Source: Citrobacter sp. On2M (GTDB lineage Bacteria > Pseudomonadota > Gammaproteobacteria > Enterobacterales > Enterobacteriaceae). From it: a DNA stretch of 64,000 bases. The translations under genes were made by a program, and so were the position numbers. This document shows positions 41,586-49,003 of the stretch, piece by piece. Position 1 is the first letter of the stretch. Every line of letters starts with the position of its first letter. Location of the stretch: positions 284,108-348,107 of the forward strand of contig NZ_WPCV01000003.1 in NCBI RefSeq assembly GCF_018035235.1, written 5' to 3'. The notes under the pieces are model-generated. The model searched no databases. It was not told where the DNA came from and worked only from the letters and a program-made list of their open reading frames with translations.

Positions 41586-42478
41586 TATGCGGCCTCCTCA
41601 AATTTAATTTTACATTCTGAATAAATGGCCTGGATGTTTTGCTGCAACTTCATCCCTGCTGTGAGCCGGTATGCTTCAGCAAAATGACGCTTCAGATCTG
41701 CCATGGTTTCGGCATGCGCCATTTCTTCACACAGCGATTGCGCCTTATCCATGATTTCTTGCTGCTGTTTCTTAGCATCCTCGCGAATGTCTTCCTCTGA
41801 CTTGTGCGCCATAACTGGCTCCTGGAAAACACCCTCATCTTCATTGATGACGTGGATCGCGTTATCCAGACGCTCTGCGCGGGGCCAATACTTGCTGGCT
41901 CGCTTAACGATGGTCTTACGCGCCATCTCTTCCCAGAAGTTTTTCCATGGTCCGTTTTTTGCCTTGCTGGTTGCTTCCGTAGCTTTGATTTCTGCCAGGC
42001 TCATTTCTTCTGTCAGGTAATCGCCGTCAGCAGTTTTAACTGTGCAGTAACCGCCTACTACATCACCGCGATCGCCGAATGCGTTGTATTTGTGGGTTGG
42101 CGCAGTATCGAGTCCGTTCGATTCGTATGTGTCATTTGAATACACCAGTTTGCACTGTCCCCACTTAATGGATCCGGTAGACTGAGCTAGGTGTAGAAGG
42201 CCCATATAGCTGATATCGAGACATACCATTCCATCACGAGGCACCAAATAAGCCAGCTTGCTTGCCGGGTTAAGGGTGATCCCGATCGCCGCAACGTTGA
42301 TAATGGCGTTCTGTGCGCTGGTAGGGTTTGATAGCGCCGTCTTGGCTAAGTAGTCGTTACGTTGGAAGTACTGAATAGCAAACTGGCTTTCCTTAGCCCA
42401 TGTGACTGATTGGTCTGTAACCGCCCCAACAAAGAGCGGCTCTTGCTGTTTTACGAACTCAACAATACTGAGGCTCAT
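41585..42478 (-). CDS. recT: RecT-family single-strand annealing protein
   Basis: This is a 297-residue homolog of the Rac RecT annealing protein. FAIQYFQRNDYLAKTAL, NAIINVAAIGITLNPASKLAYLVPR and LDISYMGLLHLA are the conserved core. It anneals complementary strands in phage recombination. No RecE/Exo exonuclease gene is visible next to it. Confidence 0.88.
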   Translation of the reverse strand: MSLSIVEFVKQQEPLFVGAVTDQSVTWAKESQFAIQYFQRNDYLAKTALSNPTSAQNAIINVAAIGITLNPASKLAYLVPRDGMVCLDISYMGLLHLAQSTGSIKWGQCKLVYSNDTYESNGLDTAPTHKYNAFGDRGDVVGGYCTVKTADGDYLTEEMSLAEIKATEATSKAKNGPWKNFWEEMARKTIVKRASKYWPRAERLDNAIHVINEDEGVFQEPVMAHKSEEDIREDAKKQQQEIMDKAQSLCEEMAHAETMADLKRHFAEAYRLTAGMKLQQNIQAIYSECKIKFEEAA

Positions 42479-42483
42479 TGTTA

Positions 42484-42777
42484 CTACTCCTCATCAATAT
42501 CTGTTTGGTGGCGAGCAATTGTCTCTGCCATGTAGCGAATAAATTCAGCGGCCTTTTCTTGAAACTCGACGTCATCATCGAATGCCTTTGAAATGGCCTT
42601 CTTGCTGGCCCCGCGACGTTGCAACTCGTCAACGCACAATGATTCCAGTTTGCTCTGCGGGAATCCTTTCTCAAGGTCATCAGCCAGTTCAGATTCACGC
42701 TCTTCTCTGGCGATCTGCTGATAATGGCGCGTCCAGTTCTGCGCCTCGATACGGTCTTGAACGAGATATGCAGCCAT
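42484..42777 (-). CDS. Hypothetical protein upstream of recT
   Basis: This is a 97-residue acidic, helical protein beginning [15 protein letters not shown]. It occurs beside recT in several lambdoid phages as I recall. Function unknown. Confidence 0.6.
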   Translation of the reverse strand: MAAYLVQDRIEAQNWTRHYQQIAREERESELADDLEKGFPQSKLESLCVDELQRRGASKKAISKAFDDDVEFQEKAAEFIRYMAETIARHQTDIDEE

Positions 42778-42856
42778 AATCGGCTCCTGAAATTTGGTTG
42801 TGCGCTTCCCGTCTGCTATAGCCGGACGAGTAGGGGGAATAGGTGTTTGGTGTGGT

Positions 42857-43174
42857 TTACTTGCCGAGTGCTTTGTTGATTGCTTGCTCTGTTTGGTACA
42901 GCAACTCTTCTGTTGGGTTCAGTGATTTTTCTTTGCTTTCGTATCCGGCGGCATAAAGTTGATTTCTCATCCGAATACACGCTTCTAGTAGTTCAGGAGC
43001 TGCAGCGATAAGGGCCATATCTTCATACTTCACCGATAAAGAAGTGTGCCCATCGCTCATTTTGTAGGAGTCAATTACCCCACCATCTTTACCTGTCGCC
43101 CGGCTTGATAAACGCAGGAATGAATTACTTGTCCACCATTCCCACGGGCCCGGTGTTCCTTTGAACTCACTCAT
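42857..43174 (-). CDS. Hypothetical early phage protein
   Basis: This is a 105-residue protein. The beginning [11 protein letters not shown] followed later by [20 protein letters not shown] is characteristic of a widespread family of small phage proteins without known function. Confidence 0.65.
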   Translation of the reverse strand: MSEFKGTPGPWEWWTSNSFLRLSSRATGKDGGVIDSYKMSDGHTSLSVKYEDMALIAAAPELLEACIRMRNQLYAAGYESKEKSLNPTEELLYQTEQAINKALGK

Positions 43175-43184
43175 GTAATCATCC

Positions 43185-43391
43185 TCAATGACTCAATCCA
43201 CCACCAAGCCCGCCAAGATAAACTTCAACGAGCAATTCTTTCGTATAAGTACGCTCACATCCGCGATGGAGATACAGCTTCCCGCGCTTGTGTGCCGATG
43301 CCGTCCACGTAGCATCTTTGTGCTTAACCAGCATTCCAGGCTGAACTGCGCCACGGTTAACTTCCTGCGTTCCGTAATGATGTAGGCTCAT
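43185..43391 (-). CDS. Hypothetical early phage protein
   Basis: This is a 68-residue protein, basic and beta-rich (GMLVKHKDATWTASAHKRGK), possibly an SH3-like fold. Its ATG overlaps the stop of the 52-residue gene upstream (ATGA), so they are coupled. Confidence 0.55.
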   Translation of the reverse strand: MSLHHYGTQEVNRGAVQPGMLVKHKDATWTASAHKRGKLYLHRGCERTYTKELLVEVYLGGLGGGLSH

Positions 43392-43546
43392 GATTTACCC
43401 TCCACCTGCTGCAATAACCCGGCAATGTGCATCTGCCAGCGGTTCATTGTGATTTTCTCGCGAGGTTTATCGACTGATGAGGGTTGCCACTCGTTGTCGT
43501 TTAGTTTTGATGCGTGGTACTGCTTGCCGTTGTGGGTGACTGTCAT
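43388..43546 (-). CDS. Small early phage protein, 52 residues
   Basis: The frame from 43546 reads MTVTHNGKQYHASKLNDNEW and ends GLLQQVEGKS. It overlaps the gene on each side by 4 bp in ATGA fashion, which is good support for translation. No family recognised. Confidence 0.55.
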   Translation of the reverse strand: MTVTHNGKQYHASKLNDNEWQPSSVDKPREKITMNRWQMHIAGLLQQVEGKS

Positions 43547-43809
43547 GAATCAGTCTCCAGATGACCATTTCTACGAAGCCACTCAATCACCTCATCGGCG
43601 TTAAGTCGTTCAAGAATGTCGTCGGTATGTCCGGCTGATTCTGCTGAGTCGATGTAGTCATCAAGGTCAATGCTTTCGAAAACCTTCTTATCACCAATGG
43701 CTTCTAGTAATTCGTGTATGTCTACCGAGTCAATCGCTACGTTAACCTCATCCCATTTACTTCCACTGACGGTGGCACTTTTGCATTTAAATTCGATATC
43801 GATAGTCAT
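43543..43809 (-). CDS. Hypothetical acidic early phage protein
   Basis: This is an 88-residue acidic protein from MTIDIEFKCKSATVSGSKWD to RRNGHLETDS. The start at 43809 follows CTGGAG at the right spacing; the frame is open to 43854 without a ribosome site. Unknown function. Confidence 0.55.
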   Translation of the reverse strand: MTIDIEFKCKSATVSGSKWDEVNVAIDSVDIHELLEAIGDKKVFESIDLDDYIDSAESAGHTDDILERLNADEVIEWLRRNGHLETDS

Positions 43810-43874
43810 AATCATCTCCAGAACGTTAAATACTGCTTTCATATCTACCCACACTCATTGAATGCGGAGAGATA

Positions 43875-43896
43875 TAAAAACCCGCCGGAGCGGGTT
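43875..43896 (-). terminator. Intrinsic terminator in the left operon
   Basis: Arms CCCGC and GCGGG with loop CGGA; T run on the reverse strand (TTTTTATATC). Confidence 0.8.
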
Positions 43897-43904
43897 AGTA
43901 ACCG

Positions 43905-44081
43905 TTATTTAATATTGAAGAAGTTGCATAATTTGAGATGTCCGTTACTGACCATATACATCTTTTCAGGACGGTTCATTCGGTGTGCTTTGCGGCGTTT
44001 TTCTCGATTACTCACAGTATCGTGACGAGATTTGCGGCGTTGTTCACGACTAATACCTTCATTGATTACGATATAGCGCAT
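43905..44081 (-). CDS. Small basic phage protein, 58 residues
   Basis: Begins MRYIVINEGISREQRRKSRH and is rich in Arg/Lys in the middle (NREKRRKAHRMNRPEK). A strong AGAGGAAAC ribosome site precedes the ATG at 44081. The basic, arginine-rich form would fit an RNA-binding protein, and N-type antiterminators have arginine-rich motifs. The resemblance is only compositional, and the arginine-rich segment is not at the N terminus. Confidence 0.55.
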   Translation of the reverse strand: MRYIVINEGISREQRRKSRHDTVSNREKRRKAHRMNRPEKMYMVSNGHLKLCNFFNIK

Positions 44082-44112
44082 TTTGTTTCCTCTTTATGAT
44101 TCTCTTGAGCTA

Positions 44113-44137
44113 ATAAAAAGGCCGCCTAAGCGACCTC
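44113..44137 (-). terminator. Intrinsic terminator in the left operon
   Basis: On the reverse strand GAGGTCGC-TTA-GGCGGCCTT then TTTATT. It closely repeats the terminator at 40599-40622. Confidence 0.8.
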
Positions 44138-44396
44138 AAATGTCAGTTAACTGGTAGTCGCAAATCATGTCGCAACAACTCTTATCTTCTTCATTTCTTA
44201 GTCTTAAATCTGTTTGCTGTGTTTCCTGTTTAATCTCACCCCAGCAAACCTGATTCACCTCATCAGGCCATCCATCCACGGCATCGCCACGGTAGTAGTC
44301 AATTGCTTCTTCAGCAGCAGATTTTGCTTCTTCAGCTGTTTTGTAAGTCTCGAATCCGTTGTCAGGATTGAACATAAAGAATTTGTATGTTTCCAT
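44136..44396 (-). CDS. Hypothetical early phage protein
   Basis: This is an 86-residue protein (METYKFFMFNPDNGFETYK then AEEAKSAAEEAIDYYRGD). Similar small proteins are frequent in lambdoid early regions. Three cysteines near the C terminus (CCDMIC). Function unknown. Confidence 0.6.
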   Translation of the reverse strand: METYKFFMFNPDNGFETYKTAEEAKSAAEEAIDYYRGDAVDGWPDEVNQVCWGEIKQETQQTDLRLRNEEDKSCCDMICDYQLTDI

Positions 44397-44425
44397 TGCC
44401 TCACCTCTAAATAAGTGGAGTAGAT

Positions 44426-44674
44426 TTACCGCGCTGTAATCTGCCCGGATTTACGATGACCTGCTGCGAATATTGCAACTTCTGGCAAACATGCAGATCC
44501 GCCTGTATTGCTGTCACGCAGACTACCGAGCGAAGTGGCTCTATCTACGCGGCTCATATCCAGCTTTCTTTCATGTGACGCATTCTGAGCAGCCTCAGCG
44601 CGTCGTTTAGCCATCAGCTCACCACGTTTCAGATAACGCCGTGTAACGCTGTTGCTTGCGATAAATTTGGTCAT
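44426..44674 (-). CDS. First gene of the left operon, hypothetical
   Basis: This is an 82-residue basic protein starting MTKFIASNSVTRRYLKRGEL at 44674 after a strong GGAGGACAT site. The frame stays open to 44929 but that part is antisense to another gene. Only 22 bp separate this start from the divergent rightward gene, which leaves no room for the usual early promoters. Confidence 0.65.
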   Translation of the reverse strand: MTKFIASNSVTRRYLKRGELMAKRRAEAAQNASHERKLDMSRVDRATSLGSLRDSNTGGSACLPEVAIFAAGHRKSGQITAR

Positions 44675-44696
44675 ATGTCCTCCAGTGGTTGCTTTG

Positions 44697-44903
44697 GTGA
44701 TTGAATGGCCGGTGCTGATATCCGGCTTGCGGCTAGCCCAGCAATATGAAGCAACTCTGGTTGAGCGATTTGGGCAGGAGTTGGTTGACTGGCTGAATGG
44801 CCCGCATGAAATGACCAGATACCGGCGCGAAGACTTCATCCGGATCCGCGATGAGTACCGGCGCAAATGTCGTGAAATGGAAAAGAAACTGGAGGATGTA
44901 TGA
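44697..44903 (+). CDS. Hypothetical rightward gene before Q, possibly 5'-truncated
   Basis: The protein-like part reads ARLAQQYEATLVERFGQELV-type sequence through GPHEMTRYRREDFIRIRDEY to the end at 44903. A GTG at 44697 is the best start I can find, but it has no good ribosome site. The upstream frame to 44652 is antisense to the left-operon gene. I suspect the original N terminus was removed by a deletion. It overlaps the next gene by 4 bp. Confidence 0.5.
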   Translation: MIEWPVLISGLRLAQQYEATLVERFGQELVDWLNGPHEMTRYRREDFIRIRDEYRRKCREMEKKLEDV

Positions 44904-45046
44904 CATTCGAATCCTACTTTGCTGATCACATTCGACTGCGCTGGACACGGTTACGCATCTATCGTCACCCTGGCTCATTTGCCACTGACTACCGGATATT
45001 ACGCAATTACATCAGTCGCTATAAACCATCAGGAGCAGAAGCATGA
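44900..45046 (+). CDS. Small phage protein before Q, 48 residues
   Basis: Begins MTFESYFADHIRLRWTRLRI at 44900 after GGAGGATGT and ends overlapping the Q start (ATGA). Small basic proteins of this type sit directly before Q in several lambdoid phages. Function unknown. Confidence 0.65.
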   Translation: MTFESYFADHIRLRWTRLRIYRHPGSFATDYRILRNYISRYKPSGAEA

Positions 45047-45807
45047 ATCTCGAAAATACAGTGAAATATCACTTTGCGAAGTCAACGATGATTAGCGACT
45101 CTCCCCGCGCCACGGCGTCAGACTCTTTGACCGGAACTGACATCATGGCGGCGATTGGCATGACACAAACACGCGCCGCTCTCGGATTTAGCGCTTTCCT
45201 CGGCAAGATGGATATCAGCGACTATGACCGCGACCGGGCGATCAAACTTTTAACTCAATATGCAATGGAGCAGTGCGATAAGGTTGCAGCCTTACGCAAG
45301 CTCGAGACAGATATTAAGCTGAAAGTAATGCAAGTACTCGCAACGTTCGCATTTGCTGACTACTCACGTAGCGCCGCCAGCACCAGAACGTGCGACTGCT
45401 GTCAAGGTAATAAATTCGTAGAAGCGCAGGTGATGACGATGAAGCACATCGGCAGACCTAATCTGGAGGAAAGGCGGGAAACGGTTAAGGTGCTTTGCCA
45501 CAAATGCAAAGGGAAGGGTGTGCTGACCAATGCTTGCCAGTGCAATGGAAAAGGTATGGTTCTGGACAAAGAGAAAACTATTCTACAAGGCGGCGTTCCA
45601 GCTTATAAAACATGCATCCGGTGTAATGGGCGAGGATATGCGAGATTGCTACCGGATAGCGTCCGTAAATATATCTGCGCGACAGTGATGGATATACCTG
45701 AAACCACGTGGCGCAGGTCTTATAAGGATTTCTTTGAAAGCCTGGTAGGTGAGTGCATTAAACAGGAGGAATACGCAAACCGGATGTTGAACAAAGTCAC
45801 ACAGTAG
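45043..45807 (+). CDS. Q: Late antitermination protein, phage 82 Q family
   Basis: This is a 254-residue protein. The start MNLENTVKYHFAKS and the DMAAIGMTQ-like segment resemble Q of phage 82. A central zinc-binding region has several CxxC pairs (CDCCQGNKF, LCHKCKGKG, CIRCNGRG), like DnaJ-type fingers. Q82 modifies RNA polymerase paused near the late promoter so it reads through terminators into lysis and structural genes. The hairpin terminator at 46081-46107 is a fitting target. Confidence 0.88.
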   Translation: MNLENTVKYHFAKSTMISDSPRATASDSLTGTDIMAAIGMTQTRAALGFSAFLGKMDISDYDRDRAIKLLTQYAMEQCDKVAALRKLETDIKLKVMQVLATFAFADYSRSAASTRTCDCCQGNKFVEAQVMTMKHIGRPNLEERRETVKVLCHKCKGKGVLTNACQCNGKGMVLDKEKTILQGGVPAYKTCIRCNGRGYARLLPDSVRKYICATVMDIPETTWRRSYKDFFESLVGECIKQEEYANRMLNKVTQ

Positions 45808-46114
45808 TGAATATTTTCTACGAAATAGGATTTATCTAGAAAATTACACTTTACAAAGTGGCGATTTTTGTTTAATCTCGATTCTAACGATGGGTTACTG
45901 ACTTCGTTGGCGGTGAGATAAGCGAGGTGGCGCTCACCACTGAACTGCCTAGTTGGTATCTTCGACGCATCGTCTGGTACTCCAACCATCAGCAAGCTGA
46001 GAGGTTTGCAAACTGAGTCACCGGCAGCTATCAGAATCCTTAGTTTCTCAGGCCGAGATATGATAGTTGCACCCATTTAAGCCCTTGCATAAATGCAGGG
46101 GCTTTTTGTATTCA
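45808..46114 (+). promoter_or_regulatory. Presumed late promoter and Q utilisation region
   Basis: No gene is visible in this 307-bp stretch. By analogy with lambdoid phages it holds the late promoter pR' and the qut site. TTTACA near 45850 with TTTAAT about 15 bp further is a possible weak promoter; I cannot assign it firmly. A well-formed terminator ends the stretch. Confidence 0.45.
46081..46107 (+). terminator. Terminator ahead of the tRNA (tR'-like)
   Basis: GCCCTTGCAT and ATGCAGGGGC pair (one T-G pair) around AA, followed by TTTTT. Its place after Q and before the lysis genes fits a tR' terminator overcome by Q. Confidence 0.85.
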
Positions 46115-46189
46115 GGGTCAGAAGCACAGAGGTTGTGCGATCGGCTGTTAACCGATTGGTCGAAGGTTCGAATCCTTCCTGTCCCGCCA
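46115..46189 (+). tRNA. Phage-borne tRNA-Asn (anticodon GTT)
   Basis: This is a 75-nt cloverleaf with encoded CCA. Acceptor GGGTCAG/CTGTCCC (one T-T mismatch at the fourth pair), D arm GCAC/GTGC, anticodon arm ATCGG-CTGTTAA-CCGAT, T arm GAAGG-TTCGAAT-CCTTC. The anticodon GUU reads Asn codons. It lies within the late operon, where several lambdoid phages carry tRNAs. Confidence 0.8.
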
Positions 46190-46642
46190 AATTCCTACCA
46201 GGACCATAAGAGCGAAAGCTCAACGCACTACCCTCATCTTGCCAGCCGCGCCGCTGGCTTTTTTCGAGCGCATTACCACCAAGAACCAGACCCAACCAAC
46301 TCACTGCTGAATATCTGTGGCTACGGTGGTTTAGTGCGCTTCAAAAAAGAAAACCCGCACTATGGCGGGCTTCGTGAAAATGGGCGACGGTAAGTAGTTG
46401 ACGCTACTCACCGCCATCTTGCCCGTGAATCGACTCACGAACAAAGACCGAAGGCCCATATCGTCTGATCAGACGGATGTAACTTAGTTCGGATTTGTTC
46501 ATTAAACAAGATCCACATTAATAAATGTGAACAAGTCCCTCAATTTGAGGGTCGCATCTTTCGCGGCCTGGCTAGTCTCTCCCCGCGCCGTTTTACGGCC
46601 AGGCGCATTTTAAGCAGCCACCAGAGTGGTGGAGACTACGCA
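46190..46642 (+). other. Hairpin-rich non-coding stretch before the holin gene
   Basis: This is a 453-bp region without a convincing gene. It contains a terminator-like GCCAGC/GCTGGC-TTTTTT near 46239-46265 and CCCGC/GCGGG near 46350. Further hairpins follow at 46424-46439, 46462-46475 (perfect CGTCTGATCAGACG), 46514-46529, 46537-46551 (CCCTCAATTTGAGGG), 46563-46606 and 46618-46632. The last pairs with the holin ribosome site. Confidence 0.6.
46239..46265 (+). terminator. Terminator-like hairpin after tRNA-Asn
   Basis: GCCAGC-CGCGCC-GCTGGC followed by six T. It could end or process the tRNA transcript unless Q-modified polymerase passes. Confidence 0.75.
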
Positions 46643-46936
46643 ATGGCAAACGGAATCGACTTCATTCCGGCTCTGCTTCTCGCGGTCATCATGAATCTGG
46701 TTGGCTCACTGGCGAAGTATGCTTACAGCTCTCCTGATGAAAGAGTTCCGCTCTTTAATCATGTGATCGTGTCACTCTTTGCCGGAATGATGATGTTTTT
46801 ATTTTCAATGACGAACGGGTGGTCGTTATACGTTATGGGTATTGGTTGCGGCGCTGCCGGTTGGCAGGGTGCATCAATAATAAGGCGTATCCATCCACCT
46901 GGGTTCGGACCAGATGGTGAAAGTGATGACAAATAA
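46643..46936 (+). CDS. Holin
   Basis: This is a 97-residue protein with three predicted membrane helices (IPALLLAVIMNLVGSL, VIVSLFAGMMMFLFSM, LYVMGIGCGAAGWQG) and a charged C-terminal tail. It is the first gene of the lysis cassette. Its ribosome site GGTGGAG lies in a hairpin that may limit expression. Class I holin is likely from topology. Confidence 0.75.
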   Translation: MANGIDFIPALLLAVIMNLVGSLAKYAYSSPDERVPLFNHVIVSLFAGMMMFLFSMTNGWSLYVMGIGCGAAGWQGASIIRRIHPPGFGPDGESDDK

Positions 46937-47261
46937 CGTTGAGCTGAAGGTTGGGCGTTATGTTATCAGGATTATGCCTGTGCTTTTTTTCCTAATAACT
47001 GCATTCGCCTGTTACAACATCCAGGCGGTTATTGACAATAGTCAGCAAACAATCGTCCAGATGCAAAAAGAAAACAGCAGCCTTTCAAAGCGGCTGACTG
47101 CATCAGATTTAAAGCGCCGTACTGCAGAGCAGGAATTGGCGTCACAGAAAAGTAATGGCCAATCACCTGGTGTGGTGATCATTTCGCCAGAAGGTTCCAA
47201 GGTTCACACATTTGATGCCCCCAGAGCTTACCCCAGCGTGCAGAAAGATCTCATCTTCTGA
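46926..47261 (+). CDS. Membrane-anchored coiled-coil protein of the lysis cassette
   Basis: This is a 111-residue protein: short N-terminal tail, one transmembrane helix (IRIMPVLFFLITAFACYNIQ), then coiled coil (QMQKENSSLSKRLTASDLKR and onwards). Start 46926 overlaps the holin stop. Position suggests an antiholin or lysis regulator similar in layout to LysB-like proteins; no family recognised. Confidence 0.6.
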   Translation: MTNNVELKVGRYVIRIMPVLFFLITAFACYNIQAVIDNSQQTIVQMQKENSSLSKRLTASDLKRRTAEQELASQKSNGQSPGVVIISPEGSKVHTFDAPRAYPSVQKDLIF

Positions 47262-47272
47262 AGGAAATAATA

Positions 47273-47740
47273 ATGAGTAACATTGTGAAAATCCTCAATT
47301 ATGAAGAGGGGTATAAGGAGCGGCCATACATCGATACGGAGGGTTATCCCACTGTAGCGTGTGGTGTGAAGATTGGGCCAAAGGGTGCATCTCTGAGCAA
47401 TTATATATTCACCGTTCCTCGTGAAGTGGGCGATGTATGGCTGGAGTCATTCGTTGCTTCAACTATCAAAAAGATGAATGAAAACCCTCTCATCATTTCC
47501 GCGATGAAAGCATGTAATCAGGAACGCAAAGATATCCTAATTAGCATGGCTTATCAGATGGGCGTTCAGGGGCTCGCGGGGTTCAAGAACACTCTCGCTA
47601 TGGTGTCTTCTGGTAACTTCTCTGGTGCTGCATCCGGAATGCTATCAAGCAAATGGGCAAAGCAAACTCCAAACCGTGCAAACCGTCACGCAGAGGTAAT
47701 GCGAACCGGGACGCTTGACGCCTATAAGGGGGTTATCTGA
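47273..47740 (+). CDS. Endolysin, T4-type lysozyme (GH24)
   Basis: This is a 155-residue muramidase. The catalytic triad aligns with T4 lysozyme: E12 (NYEEGYK), D21 (IDTEGYP) and T27. No signal peptide, so it depends on the holin. A strong AAGGAAATAATA site precedes the ATG. The stop overlaps the next start (TGATG). Confidence 0.92.
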   Translation: MSNIVKILNYEEGYKERPYIDTEGYPTVACGVKIGPKGASLSNYIFTVPREVGDVWLESFVASTIKKMNENPLIISAMKACNQERKDILISMAYQMGVQGLAGFKNTLAMVSSGNFSGAASGMLSSKWAKQTPNRANRHAEVMRTGTLDAYKGVI

Positions 47741-48078
47741 TGAAAATATTCATCGCATTCTGCCTGGTTGCTATTGTTGTTCTGTTAATGGCCCAGAGAT
47801 ACACCCGTCTCGAGTTCGTGTCACACGCAAAGCTGTTGTTCAAGACTTGGTCTGTCTGGTTGGCTTCAATGGGCGCAATGATGGGAGCATGGATACAGAG
47901 CTTCCCTGATGCAGCTATTCAGGCCTGGACGTTATTGCCTGAAGACATCAAAGGCTATATCCCTCATGACATTCTCGGTTACATCAGCCAGGGCATGGTT
48001 GTGATCGCGGTACTTGCTCAGTTCGTTCGGCAGTCAAAGCTGAAAGACAAGGCCGTAGAAATGAGGGAGTCAAAATGA
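47740..48078 (+). CDS. Two-helix membrane protein of the lysis cassette
   Basis: This is a 112-residue protein with an N-terminal hydrophobic helix (FIAFCLVAIVVLLMA), a central segment TWSVWLASMGAMMGAWIQSFPDAA and a second helix (GMVVIAVLAQFV). The central WSVWL..WIQSFPDAA pattern occurs in a family of predicted phage holins, as I recall. A second holin or pinholin is plausible. Confidence 0.6.
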   Translation: MKIFIAFCLVAIVVLLMAQRYTRLEFVSHAKLLFKTWSVWLASMGAMMGAWIQSFPDAAIQAWTLLPEDIKGYIPHDILGYISQGMVVIAVLAQFVRQSKLKDKAVEMRESK

Positions 48079-48362
48079 GTTCGTTAATGGCTGTCGGATG
48101 GGAGTACATAATTGGTGCAATAGGGATAATTTGTGCTGTTGCTCTTACCTGGTTCACAGCGAAAAACAAAGGTCAGACAGAGGCAAAAGCTGACGCTGAT
48201 GTTAAGAGTGCAAACTCAGAAAAAGAGACGGCACAGAACATCACCATAAAACAGGAGGCCACCATAAAGGCGGTGAAAGATGTTACACAGGAAAATCAGT
48301 CTCTGTCTGATGATGCTGCTCGCCAGCGCATGCGTGGATCGAAATACCACTCCGCAGATTAA
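48075..48362 (+). CDS. Rz: Inner-membrane spanin (Rz-like)
   Basis: This is a 95-residue protein with an N-terminal transmembrane helix and a long periplasmic coiled coil (KADADVKSANSEKETAQNIT onwards). That is the layout of i-spanins. The o-spanin gene starts inside it in the +1 frame. Confidence 0.8.
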   Translation: MSSLMAVGWEYIIGAIGIICAVALTWFTAKNKGQTEAKADADVKSANSEKETAQNITIKQEATIKAVKDVTQENQSLSDDAARQRMRGSKYHSAD

Positions 48363-48501
48363 ATACGTATACGTCGATAGCGCGTGTACAGCTTTTCAGC
48401 CAATCATCACTCATGGGAAAGATCCTGATGTGATGGATGGTAGAACAGTAAAAGCAATAAACACCCATAACGACACATGGGACAGGCTGTGCGCTAAATG
48501 A
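48280..48501 (+). CDS. Rz1: Outer-membrane spanin lipoprotein (Rz1-like)
   Basis: This is a 73-residue lipoprotein with signal MLHRKISLCLMMLLASAC, cysteine 18 being the lipidation site. It overlaps the 3' part of the i-spanin gene in another frame and extends past it, a classical overlapping Rz/Rz1 pair. Together they fuse inner and outer membranes at the end of lysis. Confidence 0.78.
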   Translation: MLHRKISLCLMMLLASACVDRNTTPQIKYVYVDSACTAFQPIITHGKDPDVMDGRTVKAINTHNDTWDRLCAK

Positions 48502-48610
48502 TTTGTGTGACCCTCTAAGGAGCGTGATTCACCATCTTGGCAGGCCGGAACAGACGGAAGTGACCAATCACTACTGAGAAGCAGAGAAACCGTTGCGCTA
48601 AGGAGAAGGT

Positions 48611-49003
48611 ATGATAATCCCAGAAAATATTAAGGCCATCGGATCCACCGGGGGAAATTCATCGCAAAGCATCACTATAAATTCAGTGGCAGCGAACGGA
48701 AGGCCTTTTGGAACCCCATTTGTTCTATCTCAAACAAGCCCTGCATTCGTAACATACTCAATAGATCAAAGCATTCCTTCTGATGTCGGAGGGCAGGCAA
48801 CTATCACAGCTACAGTAGATGGAGTGTTTGTTTCTGGAACAAGAAATACAGAGGTCGCCAATAGCGGAGAAGTAGTAGCAATCAACAGGCGAGAGGTAAT
48901 CTCATTTTTTGTTCCTCCAGGATCTTCTGTATCACTTGGTAGGTCATTAAGCACTGGAGTAACAGCAGCATTGGCTGGCGGACAGGAGGTGATTTTTAAA
49001 TGA
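48611..49003 (+). CDS. Hypothetical beta-rich phage protein
   Basis: This is a 130-residue protein without signal peptide, rich in Ser/Thr/Val/Gly, predicted beta (SSQSITINSVAANGRPFGTP). Strong AAGGAGAAGGT ribosome site. It is coupled to the next gene by ATGA overlap. Composition suggests a structural or decoration protein; unproven. Confidence 0.6.
   Translation: MIIPENIKAIGSTGGNSSQSITINSVAANGRPFGTPFVLSQTSPAFVTYSIDQSIPSDVGGQATITATVDGVFVSGTRNTEVANSGEVVAINRREVISFFVPPGSSVSLGRSLSTGVTAALAGGQEVIFK

Noticed and set aside
43905..44081. Small basic protein as phage N antiterminator
   Set aside because: It is basic, but the arginine-rich part is internal and no boxB hairpin was recognised; composition alone is not enough.
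46160..46189. Sequence GGTTCGAATCCT shared between tRNA-Asn and argU as a possible attachment-site repeat
   Set aside because: This is the universal T-arm of tRNAs; the flanking bases differ, so it does not mark the prophage end.
46067..46393. Open frames on both strands across the tRNA-Asn region
   Set aside because: They run through a terminator and a tRNA cloverleaf and have no ribosome sites.
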